Assembly: GCF_009301415.1 (NCBI RefSeq)
Contig: NZ_CP045072.1
Location: forward strand, 1,355,001 to 1,419,000
DNA from: Paracoccus kondratievae
Lineage (GTDB): Bacteria > Pseudomonadota > Alphaproteobacteria > Rhodobacterales > Rhodobacteraceae
Direction: 5' to 3'
Length of the DNA: 64,000 nucleotides
The notes under the pieces are model-generated. The model saw nothing but the letters and a program-made list of their open reading frames with translations. It ran no database searches and was not told the DNA's origin. This document shows positions 53,316-63,801 of this stretch, in pieces (position 1 is the stretch's first letter; each line of letters opens with the position of its first letter). The position numbers were made by a program, and so were the translations under genes.

Positions 53316-53339
53316 GTGCAAGATCGTTTCGCCTGTAGA

Positions 53340-53765
53340 TCAGCGGCGACGGCCCAGCGACCACGCCCCATCACCCAGCAGCGACAGCGCGACCATGGTG
53401 ATGGCCCAAAGCACCGGATATTCCCAGCCACCACCCGGGTTGCTGAACGAGAAACCGGCCGAGCCATGACCGAACCACGCCGCGCCAAGCAGCAGGGCAG
53501 CCATCACCAGCGCGATGATGCGGGTGAAGATACCGCCGATCAGCGCCAGACCACCCAGAATCTCGGCCAGCATGGTCAGATAGCCAAGCAGGCCCGGCAG
53601 GCCGATCGATTCAAAGTAGCCGGCGGTGCCCGCGGGGGTGAAAACGAACAGCTTGGTCAACCCGTGAACCAGAAACCAGGCCCCGGTCGAGACCCGCAGG
53701 ATGAAAGCGGCAATGTCGGCGTTGCGCTCGGCCGTGGCCGCGCCGCCGTGGATAAAGTCGGTCAT
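53340..53765 (-). CDS. DoxX family membrane protein
   Basis: A 141-residue inner-membrane protein with four hydrophobic helices. Family blocks are FILRVSTGAWFLVHGLTKL, FESIGLPG, AEILGGLALIGGIFTRIIAL and the Gly-rich NPGGGWEYPVLWAITM. DoxX proteins have been linked to quinone or thiosulfate redox reactions and to oxidative stress, but this member has no assigned substrate. It is divergent from the adjacent LysR regulator (105 bases between), which is therefore the likely controller. Confidence 0.88.
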   Translation of the reverse strand: MTDFIHGGAATAERNADIAAFILRVSTGAWFLVHGLTKLFVFTPAGTAGYFESIGLPGLLGYLTMLAEILGGLALIGGIFTRIIALVMAALLLGAAWFGHGSAGFSFSNPGGGWEYPVLWAITMVALSLLGDGAWSLGRRR

Positions 53766-53870
53766 TTTTGCGTTTCCTTGGATACGTTCCTTGCTGCCCA
53801 GATAGCATCTGGAAATTGTCGCAAAAACGGCCATATTTATGGAAACATTATCGCCACAGCGGGGACACAT

Positions 53871-54782
53871 ATGGACAAGATCGACGGCATCCGTGCCTTT
53901 GTCGCGGTGGTCGATGCCGGTTCATTTACCCGGGCGGGGACGCGGCTGGGGATTTCGAACAAGCTGGTCAGCAAATATGTCGCCGCGCTGGAGGGGCAGC
54001 AGGGGGTGACGCTGCTTAACCGCACCACGCGATCACTGTCGCTGACCCCGGCCGGAGAGCGCTATCTGGCCGCAGCCCGCCGCGTGCTTGCCGCCGTCGA
54101 GGAGCTGGACGGACAGGCCAGCGCCGAGGAAGGGGCGCTGACCGGCCGGCTGCGCGTGACCGCTCCGGTCACCTTTGGCGAGATGTTCGTGACCGTGCTG
54201 ACCCGCGATTTCACCCACGCCCATCCGGCATTGAATATCGACCTGCATCTAAGTGATCGTTACGTCGATCTGGCAGCCGAAGGGTTTGATCTGGCGCTGC
54301 GTATCGGGCAATTGCCTGACTCCAGCCTGATCTCGCGCCGCGTCGGTCAGGCCGAGGCATGGGTGGTCGCCAGTCCCGCCTATCTGGCCAGCCGCCCGCG
54401 CCCAACCCACCCCGAGGCGCTGCGCGATCATGTCTGTATCCGGGACAGCAATGCCCAGAACCCCGGGCGTGCCGCCTTTCTGGTCGAAGGCAAGGTGATC
54501 AGTGTCCCCCTGCCCGGTCAGATCACTGTAAACAGCGCGCAGGCAGTGCGCGAACTGGTGTTGACAGGTGAGGGGATCGCGCTGATCCCCAGCTTTGTCG
54601 TGGCGCATGACGTGGCCGAAGGGCGGCTTGAACGGCTGATGGCCGATTATCAGCGCCCCCGGCTGGATATTCAGGCGCTTTACCTGCCACAGCCTTTCAT
54701 GCCACCACGGCTGTCAGCCTATCTGGAGCATCTGCGGGCAAAACTTACGCCCCTGCTGAAAGCACCGCCCCCGGATTCATGA
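53871..54782 (+). CDS. LysR-type transcriptional regulator
   Basis: A 303-residue regulator. The N-terminal helix-turn-helix spans about residues 1-60 (FVAVVDAGSFTRAGTRLGIS, NRTTRSLSLTPAGERY). The C-terminal ligand-binding fold includes GRLRVTAPVTFGEMFV and LVLTGEGIALIPSFVV, typical of the CrgA/AaeR-like group. Divergent orientation to the DoxX gene suggests that it controls that gene. Its 3' end overlaps the convergent FAD-oxidoreductase gene by 38 bases. Confidence 0.93.
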   Translation: MDKIDGIRAFVAVVDAGSFTRAGTRLGISNKLVSKYVAALEGQQGVTLLNRTTRSLSLTPAGERYLAAARRVLAAVEELDGQASAEEGALTGRLRVTAPVTFGEMFVTVLTRDFTHAHPALNIDLHLSDRYVDLAAEGFDLALRIGQLPDSSLISRRVGQAEAWVVASPAYLASRPRPTHPEALRDHVCIRDSNAQNPGRAAFLVEGKVISVPLPGQITVNSAQAVRELVLTGEGIALIPSFVVAHDVAEGRLERLMADYQRPRLDIQALYLPQPFMPPRLSAYLEHLRAKLTPLLKAPPPDS

Positions 54783-56145
54783 TCCCCAAGGGGTCTAGCG
54801 TCGCCTTGATCGCCCGCATCGCGGCAAGCCGCACCGGATCGCCCCAACGTTCCAGATCGCTGACCTTGAGCCGCCCGACGCCATGTTCGGCCGAGAATGA
54901 GCCCCCCCGATCCACCACCATCTGATGAACGCGCTGCGACAGGGCCTTGCGCCGGTCGTCGTAATCGGCGCGGCTGCGGCCCGGCGCGGGGAAAAGATTA
55001 TAATGCAGGTTGCCGTCACCGAGATGGCCAAAACAGTTGATCCGCAGCCCCTCATCCGCAAGGGCCTCGCCAGCATTGCGAATGAAGCCGGCGACTTCGG
55101 ACAGGGGCAGGCTGATGTCGTGGCTGGCGACCGCGCCGATACGGCGGTTCGCCTCGGGGATATGTTCGCGCAGATGCCAAAAGCCCGCCGCCTGAGCGCC
55201 AGACTGCGCAATCACCCCATCGGTGACCAAACCGCGCTCCATCGCGTCGACCAGCAAAGCCTCAAGCGCCGCTTCAGGGGCAAGGCCTTCGGGCAGGCCA
55301 ACCTCGATCAGCACTGACCATTCTGCGCCCGGCAGGGGCTGGCGGATCTCTGGCAGAACCTCGGCCAGAAAGGCCAGCCCCTGCCCGCCGATCAGTTCAA
55401 AGGCGGTCACACCCCCGGCCATGCGCCCCTCGGCCAGCGACAAAAGCGTCAGCGCCGCCTCGGGTGACGGGACCTGCAGCATCGCCGTGCCGATCCCCGG
55501 CGGCGGCACCACCAGCCTCAGACTGGCTGCGGTAATGATGCCCAGCGTCCCCTCGGCCCCGATCAGAAGGTCGCGGATATCGTAACCGGTGTTATCCTTG
55601 CGCAGCCGCTTCAGATCATGGACGATCGAGCCATCGGGCAGCACCGCCTCGATCCCCAGGCACAGCGCGCGCGCCGTGCCGTAGCGCAGCGCAGTAACGC
55701 CCCCCGCATTGGTCGCAAGGCAGCCGCCAATCGCCGCCGTACCCTGACTGGCAAGCGATAGCGGGAAAAGCCGTCCTGCTGCCTCAGCCGCGTCGCGCAC
55801 GGCTTGCAGGGTCATGCCTGCTTCGGCCACCAGCACATTTTCTTCGGGAAACACCGCCCGCAGCGCAGTCATCCGCTCAAGCGACAGGATCAGCGGTGGC
55901 GGTGCATCGGGCATGACCTGTCCCCCGACAAGGCCGGTGCCGCCACCGCGCGGGACAATGGCAACGCGGGCCTCGGCACAGGCGCGAACAATAGCAGCAA
56001 CCTCAGCGGTGTTGCGGGGCGCGGCAACCAGCCCGGCCTGGCCTTGCCAGCGGCCGCGCGGCTCTTCCAGATAGGCAGGTGTCACCTCGCGCAGGACGCC
56101 TTCGGGCAGGCAGGCGGCCAAAGCTTCATCAGCGGGGTTCAGCAT
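54745..56145 (-). CDS. FAD-binding oxidoreductase (GlcD/D-2-hydroxyglutarate dehydrogenase type)
   Basis: A 466-residue flavoprotein of the VAO/GlcD class. The FAD-binding PP-loop is in AIVPRGGGTGLVGGQVMPD, and LAEAGMTLQAVRDAAEAAGR and GTAAIGGCLATNAGGVTALRYG are the FAD-domain blocks. The C-terminal FAD-linked oxidase domain has CFGHLGDGNLHYN with metal-binding His residues and the terminal SAEHGVGRLKV. Likely substrate is a D-2-hydroxyacid. It is the last gene of the minus-strand run thrC-M16-GNAT-FAD, overlapping the GNAT stop by one base. Confidence 0.9.
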   Translation of the reverse strand: MLNPADEALAACLPEGVLREVTPAYLEEPRGRWQGQAGLVAAPRNTAEVAAIVRACAEARVAIVPRGGGTGLVGGQVMPDAPPPLILSLERMTALRAVFPEENVLVAEAGMTLQAVRDAAEAAGRLFPLSLASQGTAAIGGCLATNAGGVTALRYGTARALCLGIEAVLPDGSIVHDLKRLRKDNTGYDIRDLLIGAEGTLGIITAASLRLVVPPPGIGTAMLQVPSPEAALTLLSLAEGRMAGGVTAFELIGGQGLAFLAEVLPEIRQPLPGAEWSVLIEVGLPEGLAPEAALEALLVDAMERGLVTDGVIAQSGAQAAGFWHLREHIPEANRRIGAVASHDISLPLSEVAGFIRNAGEALADEGLRINCFGHLGDGNLHYNLFPAPGRSRADYDDRRKALSQRVHQMVVDRGGSFSAEHGVGRLKVSDLERWGDPVRLAAMRAIKATLDPLGIMNPGAVLSAGA

Positions 56146-56726
56146 CAGCGCACCTCGGTCTTGCCGCGCCGGTCGTGGCGCAGGTTGGCGTAAAGCACGT
56201 GATTGCGCCAACGCCCGTTGATCTGCAGATAGCTTTGCGCAACGCCCTCATACTTAAAGCCCGAACGCTCCAGCACCCCGCGAGAGGGCGAGTTCTCGGG
56301 CAGGCAAGCGGCCTCGATACGGCTAAGATCCATCTCGCCAAAGGCGTAGCGCACGACCGCGCCAATCGCCTCAAGCATATAGCCCTGCCGGGCAAAGGGC
56401 TGGCCGATCCAATAGCCGATGGCCGCTGATTGCGCCGGTCCACGACGGATATTGTCCAGCGTGATCGCACCCAAAAGCGTCCCGTCCCTGCGGATCAGGA
56501 AGAGTGGCAGCGCCGAGCCGTTGCGGCTGGCCCGCTGCGCCCAATAGACGCGATTGGTAAAGCTGCGCTTGCTAAGATGATCAGGCGCCCAGACCGGCTC
56601 CCACGGGGTGAGAAAGGCACGGCTTTCGACGCGCAGCGCCACCCAAGGTCCGAAATCGGCATGCGCCGGCAGGCGCAGCACCATCCGCTCGGTTTCCAGA
56701 CGCGGCGGACGGCGGCGCGAGAACAT
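56145..56726 (-). CDS. GNAT acetyltransferase (RimJ/RimL-like)
   Basis: A 193-residue N-acetyltransferase. LETERMVLRLPAHADFGPWV is the RimJ-type N-terminus, LLGAITLDNIRRGPAQSAAI leads into GYWIGQPFARQGYMLEAIGA, the acetyl-CoA-binding region, and LPENSPSRGVLERSGFKYEG completes the fold. It could modify a ribosomal protein N-terminus or a small substrate; the substrate is unknown. One-base overlaps on both sides indicate an operon with the M16 peptidase and FAD oxidoreductase genes. Confidence 0.92.
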   Translation of the reverse strand: MFSRRRPPRLETERMVLRLPAHADFGPWVALRVESRAFLTPWEPVWAPDHLSKRSFTNRVYWAQRASRNGSALPLFLIRRDGTLLGAITLDNIRRGPAQSAAIGYWIGQPFARQGYMLEAIGAVVRYAFGEMDLSRIEAACLPENSPSRGVLERSGFKYEGVAQSYLQINGRWRNHVLYANLRHDRRGKTEVR

Positions 56727-57991
56727 CAGGCGGCGAGCCTTTCTGCCAGCACCTCGCGCGACGGCGCAGCCGAGACGGGGCCGTAAAGCGCAAGCGCCGG
56801 GCGTGCATGGGTGATCAGCCGCTCGGCATGGGCGCGGATATCGCCCACCGTCACGGCATCAATCCGCTCGGCCACCTCGGCCGGATCGGGCACCCTGCCC
56901 CAGATCGCCAGGGAACGCGCCATCCGCTCGGCCTGACCGGTCGGGCTTTCAAGCCCCATCAGCAACCCGGCTTTCAGCTGGGCGCGCGCCCGCGCAACCT
57001 CGGCGGCGGTCATATCCTCGGCCGAACGCTTTAACTCATCGACGGTCAGTTCTGCCAGATCGGCTATCTGCTCGCCCGAGGTGCCGGCATAGATCGTGAC
57101 CATGCCGGTGTCGTCATGGAAACCGGACTGGGCAAAGATCGAATAGCAAAGCCCACGCTCTTCGCGCAGTTTCTGGAACAGGCGCGAGGACATTCCGCCC
57201 CCAAGCACCGAAGTCCAGATTTGCGCAGCATAGAAATCGGCCGCCTGATAGCCCGGTCCCTCAAAGGCCAGCGCGAAATGGGCCTGCTCCAGGTCACGCA
57301 CACGCCGCGCCTCGGCACCTTGCCAGCGGGCGGGTTCGCGCTGGGTCAGGGCGCGGCTCGGCAGATGGCCAAAAATCGCCTCGACCTGACGTAAGATACG
57401 GTCATGTTCCACCGCACCTGCAGCGGCGACGATCATCCGTTCAGGCCCGTAATGTTCGCCAATAAAGCCCGACAGATCCTCACGGCCAAAATGGCTGACG
57501 CGTTCGGCCGGACCAAGGATGGTGCGCCCCATGGGCTGGTCTGGATAGGCCGCCTCTTGCAGCCAGTCAAAGATCACATCATCGGGCGTGTCGAGCGACT
57601 GGCCGATCTCTTGCAGGATCACGCCCCGCTCAACCTCGATCTCGCGCTGGTCAAAGACCGGGTTCAGCACGATGTCCGAGATGACATCCAGCGCCAGGTC
57701 GACATCCCCTGCCAATACGCGCGCGTAATAAGAGGTAACGTCGCGCGAGGTATAGGCGTTGATATACCCGCCCACGTTTTCGATCGACTCGACGATCTCC
57801 AAGGCGCTGCGGCGGGCCGTGCCCTTGAACGCCATATGTTCAAGGAAATGGGCAATGCCGTTCTGTTCGGCCCGCTCATCCCGGCAGCCTGCGTTGACCC
57901 AGATACCGATGGCGGCAGAGTGCAGCCCCGGCATATTGCGGCTTACGACACGCAGACCGTTCGGCAGAGTGCTGATGCGGATTTGATTCAC
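56726..57991 (-). CDS. M16 family zinc peptidase (mitochondrial processing peptidase beta-like)
   Basis: A 421-residue insulinase-family metalloprotease. The inverted zinc motif HFLEHMAFKGT (HxxEH) is near residue 47, with the third ligand Glu about 75 residues on, in VERGVILQEIG. YYARVLAGDVDLALDVISDIV lies between. In alphaproteobacteria this gene is typically next to thrC and is the relative of mitochondrial MPP-beta. It starts with GTG 57991, overlapping the thrC stop (GTGA). Confidence 0.93.
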   Translation of the reverse strand: MNQIRISTLPNGLRVVSRNMPGLHSAAIGIWVNAGCRDERAEQNGIAHFLEHMAFKGTARRSALEIVESIENVGGYINAYTSRDVTSYYARVLAGDVDLALDVISDIVLNPVFDQREIEVERGVILQEIGQSLDTPDDVIFDWLQEAAYPDQPMGRTILGPAERVSHFGREDLSGFIGEHYGPERMIVAAAGAVEHDRILRQVEAIFGHLPSRALTQREPARWQGAEARRVRDLEQAHFALAFEGPGYQAADFYAAQIWTSVLGGGMSSRLFQKLREERGLCYSIFAQSGFHDDTGMVTIYAGTSGEQIADLAELTVDELKRSAEDMTAAEVARARAQLKAGLLMGLESPTGQAERMARSLAIWGRVPDPAEVAERIDAVTVGDIRAHAERLITHARPALALYGPVSAAPSREVLAERLAA

Positions 57992-59376
57992 GCTGTTCTC
58001 CGTTCAAGAATCAGCGATTTAATCGCCTCGGCGTCGTTTGCAATACGCGTGATGCGTTCGTCGCGTTTAAAGAGGTCGGCCATACGCGACGGCAGGGGCG
58101 GCCGGATGCCGGTCGCGGCCTCAACCGCATCGGGGAATTTCGCCGGATGCGCGGTCGAAAGACTGACCATCGGCACACCCGCGCGCAGATGTGCACGCGC
58201 CACCTTCACCGCAACCGCAGTATGGGGGCAGATCACCTCGCCGGTTTCCTCGCGGATGGTGGCTATCATCGCCGTCGTCTCGGCCTCGGAAACGCGGCCC
58301 GAGATATAGGTTTCACGCAGCGCCTCAAGCGCACCTTGGCTGATGGTGAAACCGCCGGATTTCAGCTCTTCCATCAGGGCCGAAACGGCATTGCCGTCGC
58401 GGCCATAGGCCAGCCACAGCGCACGTTCAAAGTTCGAACTGACCTGAATATCCATCGACGGACTGATCGAAGGCTCGACGGTGCCGACACGATATTCCCC
58501 ACTGGTCAGCGCACGATGCAGAATGTCGTTCTGATTGGTGGCGATCACCAGCTTGCCAATCGGCAGCCCCATAGCCCGGGCGATAGAGCCCGCGAAAATG
58601 TCGCCGAAATTCCCGGTCGGTACGGTGAAATCCACCGCCCGTGCCGGTGCGCCAAGGCTGACAGCGGCAGCGAAGTAATAGACGATCTGCGCCAGCACCC
58701 GCGCCCAGTTGATCGAGTTCACACCCGCAAGGCCCACCGTGTCGCGGAACTCGTGGTCATTGAACAGATCCTTCAGCCGCGCCTGACAGTCGTCAAACGT
58801 GCCCTCTACCGCCAGTGCATGGACATTGGCATCCGCAGGGGTCGACATCTGACGGCGCTGCACCTCGCTGACCCGGCCATGCGGGTACATGATGAACACA
58901 TCGACATTCGAAAGCCCCCGGAACGCCTCGATCGCGGCCGAGCCGGTATCGCCCGAAGTCGCACCAAGAATGGTGATCCTTTGCCCGGAACGCGCCAGTG
59001 CCAGCTGGAAAAGCTGGCCGATCAGCTGCATCGCAAAGTCCTTGAAGGCCAGGGTCGGACCGTGGAACAGCTCCAGCAGGTGATGGCCGGGCGCAAGCTG
59101 AACCAGCGGGGCGCGGGCGATATGGTCAAACCCCTGATAGGCGCGGGCGATGGCATCGCGCAGGTCGGCGTCGCTGAAACTGTCACCGACAAAGGGGGTG
59201 ATGACGCGCCGGGCAACCTCTTCATAGGGCAGGCCTTCGAGGCTGGCGATCTCTTCTGCCGAGAAGGTCGGGATGGTCTCGGGCAGATACAACCCTCCGT
59301 CCCGGGCCAGACCGGTCATCATCGCCTGCTCGAAGTCCAAGACCGGAGCCCGCCCCCGGGTCGAAACGTAACGCAT
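57988..59376 (-). CDS. thrC: Threonine synthase
   Basis: PLP enzyme converting O-phosphohomoserine to threonine. It has 462 residues. MRYVSTRGRAPVLDFEQAMM is the thrC N-terminus. The PLP lysine is in LAFKDFAMQLIGQLF, then GATSGDTGSAAIEAFRG binds phosphate. It lies 9 bases after surf1, so it can be read from the cytochrome oxidase transcript. The M16 gene follows with a 4-base overlap. Confidence 0.97.
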   Translation of the reverse strand: MRYVSTRGRAPVLDFEQAMMTGLARDGGLYLPETIPTFSAEEIASLEGLPYEEVARRVITPFVGDSFSDADLRDAIARAYQGFDHIARAPLVQLAPGHHLLELFHGPTLAFKDFAMQLIGQLFQLALARSGQRITILGATSGDTGSAAIEAFRGLSNVDVFIMYPHGRVSEVQRRQMSTPADANVHALAVEGTFDDCQARLKDLFNDHEFRDTVGLAGVNSINWARVLAQIVYYFAAAVSLGAPARAVDFTVPTGNFGDIFAGSIARAMGLPIGKLVIATNQNDILHRALTSGEYRVGTVEPSISPSMDIQVSSNFERALWLAYGRDGNAVSALMEELKSGGFTISQGALEALRETYISGRVSEAETTAMIATIREETGEVICPHTAVAVKVARAHLRAGVPMVSLSTAHPAKFPDAVEAATGIRPPLPSRMADLFKRDERITRIANDAEAIKSLILERRTA

Positions 59377-59385
59377 CGCGTCCCC

Positions 59386-60057
59386 CTAGAATTTCCGCTG
59401 CCTGATACGCCAGATCAGCGCCACTGTCATCCCTGCCCAGACCGCGGCAATCATGAACCATTGCATCGCATAGCTCAGGTGATTGTTCGGAATGCCCGCG
59501 ACCGCGACCGGAATCGGCTGAACGCCCTGATCGTCCCCCCGCGTCTCGGACGCCACGACAAGGACCGGTTCGGTCCCAAGCTTGGCAGCCATGGCGGGGA
59601 CATCGCGGGCAAACCAGATATTTTCGTCAAGGTTTGGTTCGGGCGTGGCACTGCCTTTTTCCTCGGGCCAGTGCAGATTGCCTGCCACCTCCAGCCGCAC
59701 GGGCGGGCGCGGATCGCGGCGATGGTCCTGATCAACAAAGCCGCGATCCAGCAGGATCCGCCGGCCATCATCGGTGACAAAGCCCGAAATAACCTGATAG
59801 CCGCCGCCCAGCTCGCGGGTACCGGACAGAACGTCAATCTCTTCGCCAGTCGTTTCGCCCGAAACCAGCACAGGCAGGTATTTCATCGAGGGATCAATCG
59901 CCTCCGGCAACGGCACAGGCGCACCCCCGATGCGGGCCTCGATTTCGCTCAGCAATCCCTGTTTCCACTCAAGGCGATGCAGTTGCCAAACACCCAGCGA
60001 GATCAGGATGGCACAGCCGATCACGCCGATGATCAGCGGGAACAGATAGCGGCGCAT
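59386..60057 (-). CDS. surf1: SURF1 family cytochrome oxidase assembly protein
   Basis: A 223-residue inner-membrane protein needed for heme a insertion into cytochrome aa3 oxidase. An N-terminal membrane helix (FPLIIGVIGCAILISLGVWQ, then LHRLEWKQ) carries the conserved GxWQ, and a C-terminal helix has NNHLSYAMQWFMIAAVWAG. The periplasmic domain between them holds RILLDRGFVDQDHR. It is the SURF1 gene following coxC/ctaE, in line with its function. The start at 60057 has GGAGG upstream. Confidence 0.94.
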   Translation of the reverse strand: MRRYLFPLIIGVIGCAILISLGVWQLHRLEWKQGLLSEIEARIGGAPVPLPEAIDPSMKYLPVLVSGETTGEEIDVLSGTRELGGGYQVISGFVTDDGRRILLDRGFVDQDHRRDPRPPVRLEVAGNLHWPEEKGSATPEPNLDENIWFARDVPAMAAKLGTEPVLVVASETRGDDQGVQPIPVAVAGIPNNHLSYAMQWFMIAAVWAGMTVALIWRIRQRKF

Positions 60058-60074
60058 GGCGGGCCTCCAATGCA

Positions 60075-60104
60075 AACGGCGCGGGAACTTTTGCCCCGCG
60101 CCGT
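60075..60104 (-). terminator. Terminator or attenuator between ctaE and surf1
   Basis: On the minus strand ACGGCGCGGG pairs with CCCGCGCCGT across an 9-base loop, followed by TTTGCATT. surf1 starts 18 bases further on, so it may only reduce read-through. Confidence 0.6.
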
Positions 60105-60121
60105 GAAGATGTCTCAGGGTA

Positions 60122-60922
60122 TCAGCGGCCCCAGATGTAGATCACGACAAAGAGGAACAGCCAGACCACGTCGACAAAGTGCCAGTACCAGGCAGCGGCC
60201 TCGAACCCGACGTGCTGCTGCTGGGTCATCTGGCCGCGCAGCAGCCGGATCAGGCAGACAAACAGGAAGATCGTGCCGATGATGACGTGAGCACCGTGAA
60301 AGCCGGTCGCCATGAAAAAGGCACCAGCATACACGGTGTCGGCCATACCAAAGGCAGCGTGGCTGTATTCATAAGCCTGCAGGCCGGTAAAGCAGACGCC
60401 AAGGATCACCGCGACGATCAGACCGTTGATCGTGGTCTTGCGGTCGCCGTCATGGACAAAGGCATGGTGGGCCCAGGTCACTGCAACACCTGACAGCAGC
60501 AGGATCAGCGTGTTGATCAGCGGCAGGTGCCAGGGATCAAAGGTGGTGATACCTTCCGGTGGCCAGACGCCATCCTTCAGCGGGCTGTCCGGTCCCATCG
60601 GATACAGGGCATTTTTGATAAAGGCCCAGAACCAGGCGACGAAGAACATCACCTCGGACATGATGAAAAGGATAAAGCCGTATTGCAGGCCGATGCGCAC
60701 GACCGGGGTATGTTCGCCCGACTCGCCCTCGCGCACGACGTCAGACCACCAGCCGAACATGACGTAAAGCACGGCCGCCAGACCGATCAGGAAGAGCCAC
60801 GGCCCCCCGCTTTTCATCCACATCACGGCGCCGCTCAGCATCACGAAGGCGCCGACAGCACCAAGGAGGGGCCAGATGGATGGCGGCAGGATCTGATAAT
60901 CGTGGTTCTTTACATGGGCCAT
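60122..60922 (-). CDS. ctaE: Cytochrome c oxidase subunit III
   Basis: Third core subunit of the aa3-type oxidase, 266 residues with seven membrane helices. Family blocks: [59 protein letters not shown] and [20 protein letters not shown] with the C-terminal [19 protein letters not shown]. It follows ctaG by 34 bases. Subunit I (ctaD) is not in the window. Confidence 0.97.
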   Translation of the reverse strand: MAHVKNHDYQILPPSIWPLLGAVGAFVMLSGAVMWMKSGGPWLFLIGLAAVLYVMFGWWSDVVREGESGEHTPVVRIGLQYGFILFIMSEVMFFVAWFWAFIKNALYPMGPDSPLKDGVWPPEGITTFDPWHLPLINTLILLLSGVAVTWAHHAFVHDGDRKTTINGLIVAVILGVCFTGLQAYEYSHAAFGMADTVYAGAFFMATGFHGAHVIIGTIFLFVCLIRLLRGQMTQQQHVGFEAAAWYWHFVDVVWLFLFVVIYIWGR

Positions 60923-60956
60923 GGCTGCGTTCCCGGCTGTTGCTGGTTCGTGTTGC

Positions 60957-61544
60957 TCAGTTTACGGTCGGTTCCGTCTCGTGGTCCAGCGCCGCTTGCT
61001 GCGGTGCCGGAGGATCGGTCCGGTGGAAGGTGTAGGACAGGGTGATGTCGCGGATGCGTCCCGCATCGCGGTCATTGACCAGATCAGCGTCAACAAAGAA
61101 GCTGACCGGCATCTCGACCCGCTCACCCGGCTGCAAGGTCTGCTCGGTAAAGCAGAAGCAGTCAATCTTGTTAAAGAAATAGCCCGCGGCATCCGGCGCA
61201 ACGTTATAGCTCGCCGTCCCGGTAATGGGCTCGTCGGTGTTGTTGACCGCCTCGTAGAAGGCCAGAGCATTCTCGCCTATGCGCAGCTCCATTTCGCGCT
61301 GCATCGGGCGGAACGTCCAGCCAAGGTTCGGGTCCACGTTGGCATCAAAGCGAACGCGGATCTTTTCCTCAAGCACAGTATCCGAAGCGGCCTCGGCAAC
61401 GTTGGTCGTGCCGGCAAAGCCTGTTACCCGGCAGAACCAGGAATAAAACGGCACCGCCGCCCAGGACAGCGCGCCCATCAGCACCGCAACCCCCAAAAGG
61501 ATCGCGACCGTGCGCCCGTTTGACCGTTTTTCCTGCCCGCTCAT
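60957..61544 (-). CDS. ctaG: Cytochrome c oxidase assembly protein CtaG (Cox11)
   Basis: Copper chaperone delivering Cu to the CuB site of subunit I. It has 195 residues, one N-terminal membrane helix ([20 protein letters not shown]) and a periplasmic domain. [16 protein letters not shown] and the copper-binding [13 protein letters not shown] are conserved Cox11 marks. It overlaps the small membrane-protein gene by 4 bases (ATGA). Confidence 0.96.
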   Translation of the reverse strand: MSGQEKRSNGRTVAILLGVAVLMGALSWAAVPFYSWFCRVTGFAGTTNVAEAASDTVLEEKIRVRFDANVDPNLGWTFRPMQREMELRIGENALAFYEAVNNTDEPITGTASYNVAPDAAGYFFNKIDCFCFTEQTLQPGERVEMPVSFFVDADLVNDRDAGRIRDITLSYTFHRTDPPAPQQAALDHETEPTVN

Positions 61545-61816
61545 GGCTGACCTCCTGCGGCTGCGTCCGGCCCGCCGGCTGCGGCCGGAGTTCCGGGCGC
61601 GGCCACCGGGCCTGCGTTCGGCGCTGGCGGGTTCGGGTCCCGGGGCAGCATCGAAGCGCGCGGACGGTGATCGTAGCCTTGCATCATATCGCCCTGGGTA
61701 ATTTTGACCACCGACAGGCCAAAAACCAGTACGACAAAGGCCAGAAGCACCACCAGCAGACCGATGTTGCGGCTGCGACGGCGCCTGTGCAATTCGTGTT
61801 CAACCCGCTGCAGCAT
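61541..61816 (-). CDS. Small membrane protein between ctaB and ctaG
   Basis: A 91-residue protein. It has a basic N-terminus ([15 protein letters not shown]), one helix ([20 protein letters not shown]) and a Pro/Ala/Gly-rich tail of about 40 residues. A small open frame of this kind sits at the same place in the Paracoccus ctaC operon; its role is not established and CcoQ- or CtaG-associated functions would be guesswork. ATG 61816 overlaps the ctaB stop by one base; ATG 61822 is another possible start. Confidence 0.75.
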   Translation of the reverse strand: MLQRVEHELHRRRRSRNIGLLVVLLAFVVLVFGLSVVKITQGDMMQGYDHRPRASMLPRDPNPPAPNAGPVAAPGTPAAAGGPDAAAGGQP

Positions 61817-62733
61817 CACCATCCCCCGACCCAATGTTGCAAAAGAAGCGCGAGGAAATGCAGGAAAGTGTAATAGAGTGAAAGCCGGAAATAGCGCTTT
61901 TCGACACGATAGCCGTCGGCCTGCGCCTGCTCTTCGTCACGGCACAGGATACGCCATCCACCAAGGATAAAGAGCGCGTTCAGCACCACCGACACCGCCA
62001 GATAAAGCGGCCCGCCGACCGAGGTGAACCCCAGCCAGATCGCGAACGGCGCCAGCACCAGCGTATAGGCAAAGATGTGGCGGCGCGTGACCTTGCGGCC
62101 ATGGGTCACCGTCAGCATCGGCACGCCGGCCTTGGAATAGTCGTCGTTCATAAAGAGCGCCAGCGCCCAGAAATGCGGCGGCGTCCAAAAGAAGATCAGT
62201 GCAAACATCAGCAGCGATTCGATGCTGACGCCCCCGGTTGCGCAGGCCCAGCCGATCATCGGAGGGAAAGCCCCCGCTGCGCCACCAATGACGATGTTCT
62301 GCGGGGTCGAGCGTTTCAGCCAGATCGTATAGATCACCGCATAGAAAAAGATGGTGAAGGCCAGAAAGCCCGCTGCAAACCAGTTTGCGGCCAGACCCAG
62401 CATCATCACCGAAAGGCCCGACAGCGCGATGCCAAGACCCAGCGCCTCTTGCGGGGTGACCCGGCCTGCGGGCACAGGACGGCCCGCAGTCCGGCGCATC
62501 ACGGCGTCGATATCGGCGTCATACCACATATTGAGGGCGCCCGAGGCCCCGCCCCCCAGCGCGATGAACAGCACCGCGCAGAAAGCGACGAACGGGTTGA
62601 CCGGCTGCGGTGCGATCCACAGCCCGACAAAGGCCGTGAACACCACCAGCGACATGACACGCGGCTTCAGCAGCGCAACATAATCGCCAAAGCCCGCGTC
62701 GGCCGGCCCCTCATATGCGTTGATATTGGCCAC
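61816..62733 (-). CDS. ctaB: Protoheme IX farnesyltransferase (heme O synthase)
   Basis: UbiA-family membrane prenyltransferase converting heme B to heme O. It has 305 residues and about eight helices. The Asp-rich motif [15 protein letters not shown] and the second motif [17 protein letters not shown] are present, and the N-terminus [19 protein letters not shown] matches CtaB/CyoE. It starts with GTG 62733, 9 bases after the ctaC stop. Confidence 0.96.
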   Translation of the reverse strand: MANINAYEGPADAGFGDYVALLKPRVMSLVVFTAFVGLWIAPQPVNPFVAFCAVLFIALGGGASGALNMWYDADIDAVMRRTAGRPVPAGRVTPQEALGLGIALSGLSVMMLGLAANWFAAGFLAFTIFFYAVIYTIWLKRSTPQNIVIGGAAGAFPPMIGWACATGGVSIESLLMFALIFFWTPPHFWALALFMNDDYSKAGVPMLTVTHGRKVTRRHIFAYTLVLAPFAIWLGFTSVGGPLYLAVSVVLNALFILGGWRILCRDEEQAQADGYRVEKRYFRLSLYYTFLHFLALLLQHWVGGW

Positions 62734-62742
62734 GGCCCGACC

Positions 62743-63744
<1,002 letters not shown>

Positions 63745-63801
63745 CTATCGACTTCCGACCAAAAAACCCCTAGGCCGGGCTTCCAGGCAAGGACAGGTTT
63801 C

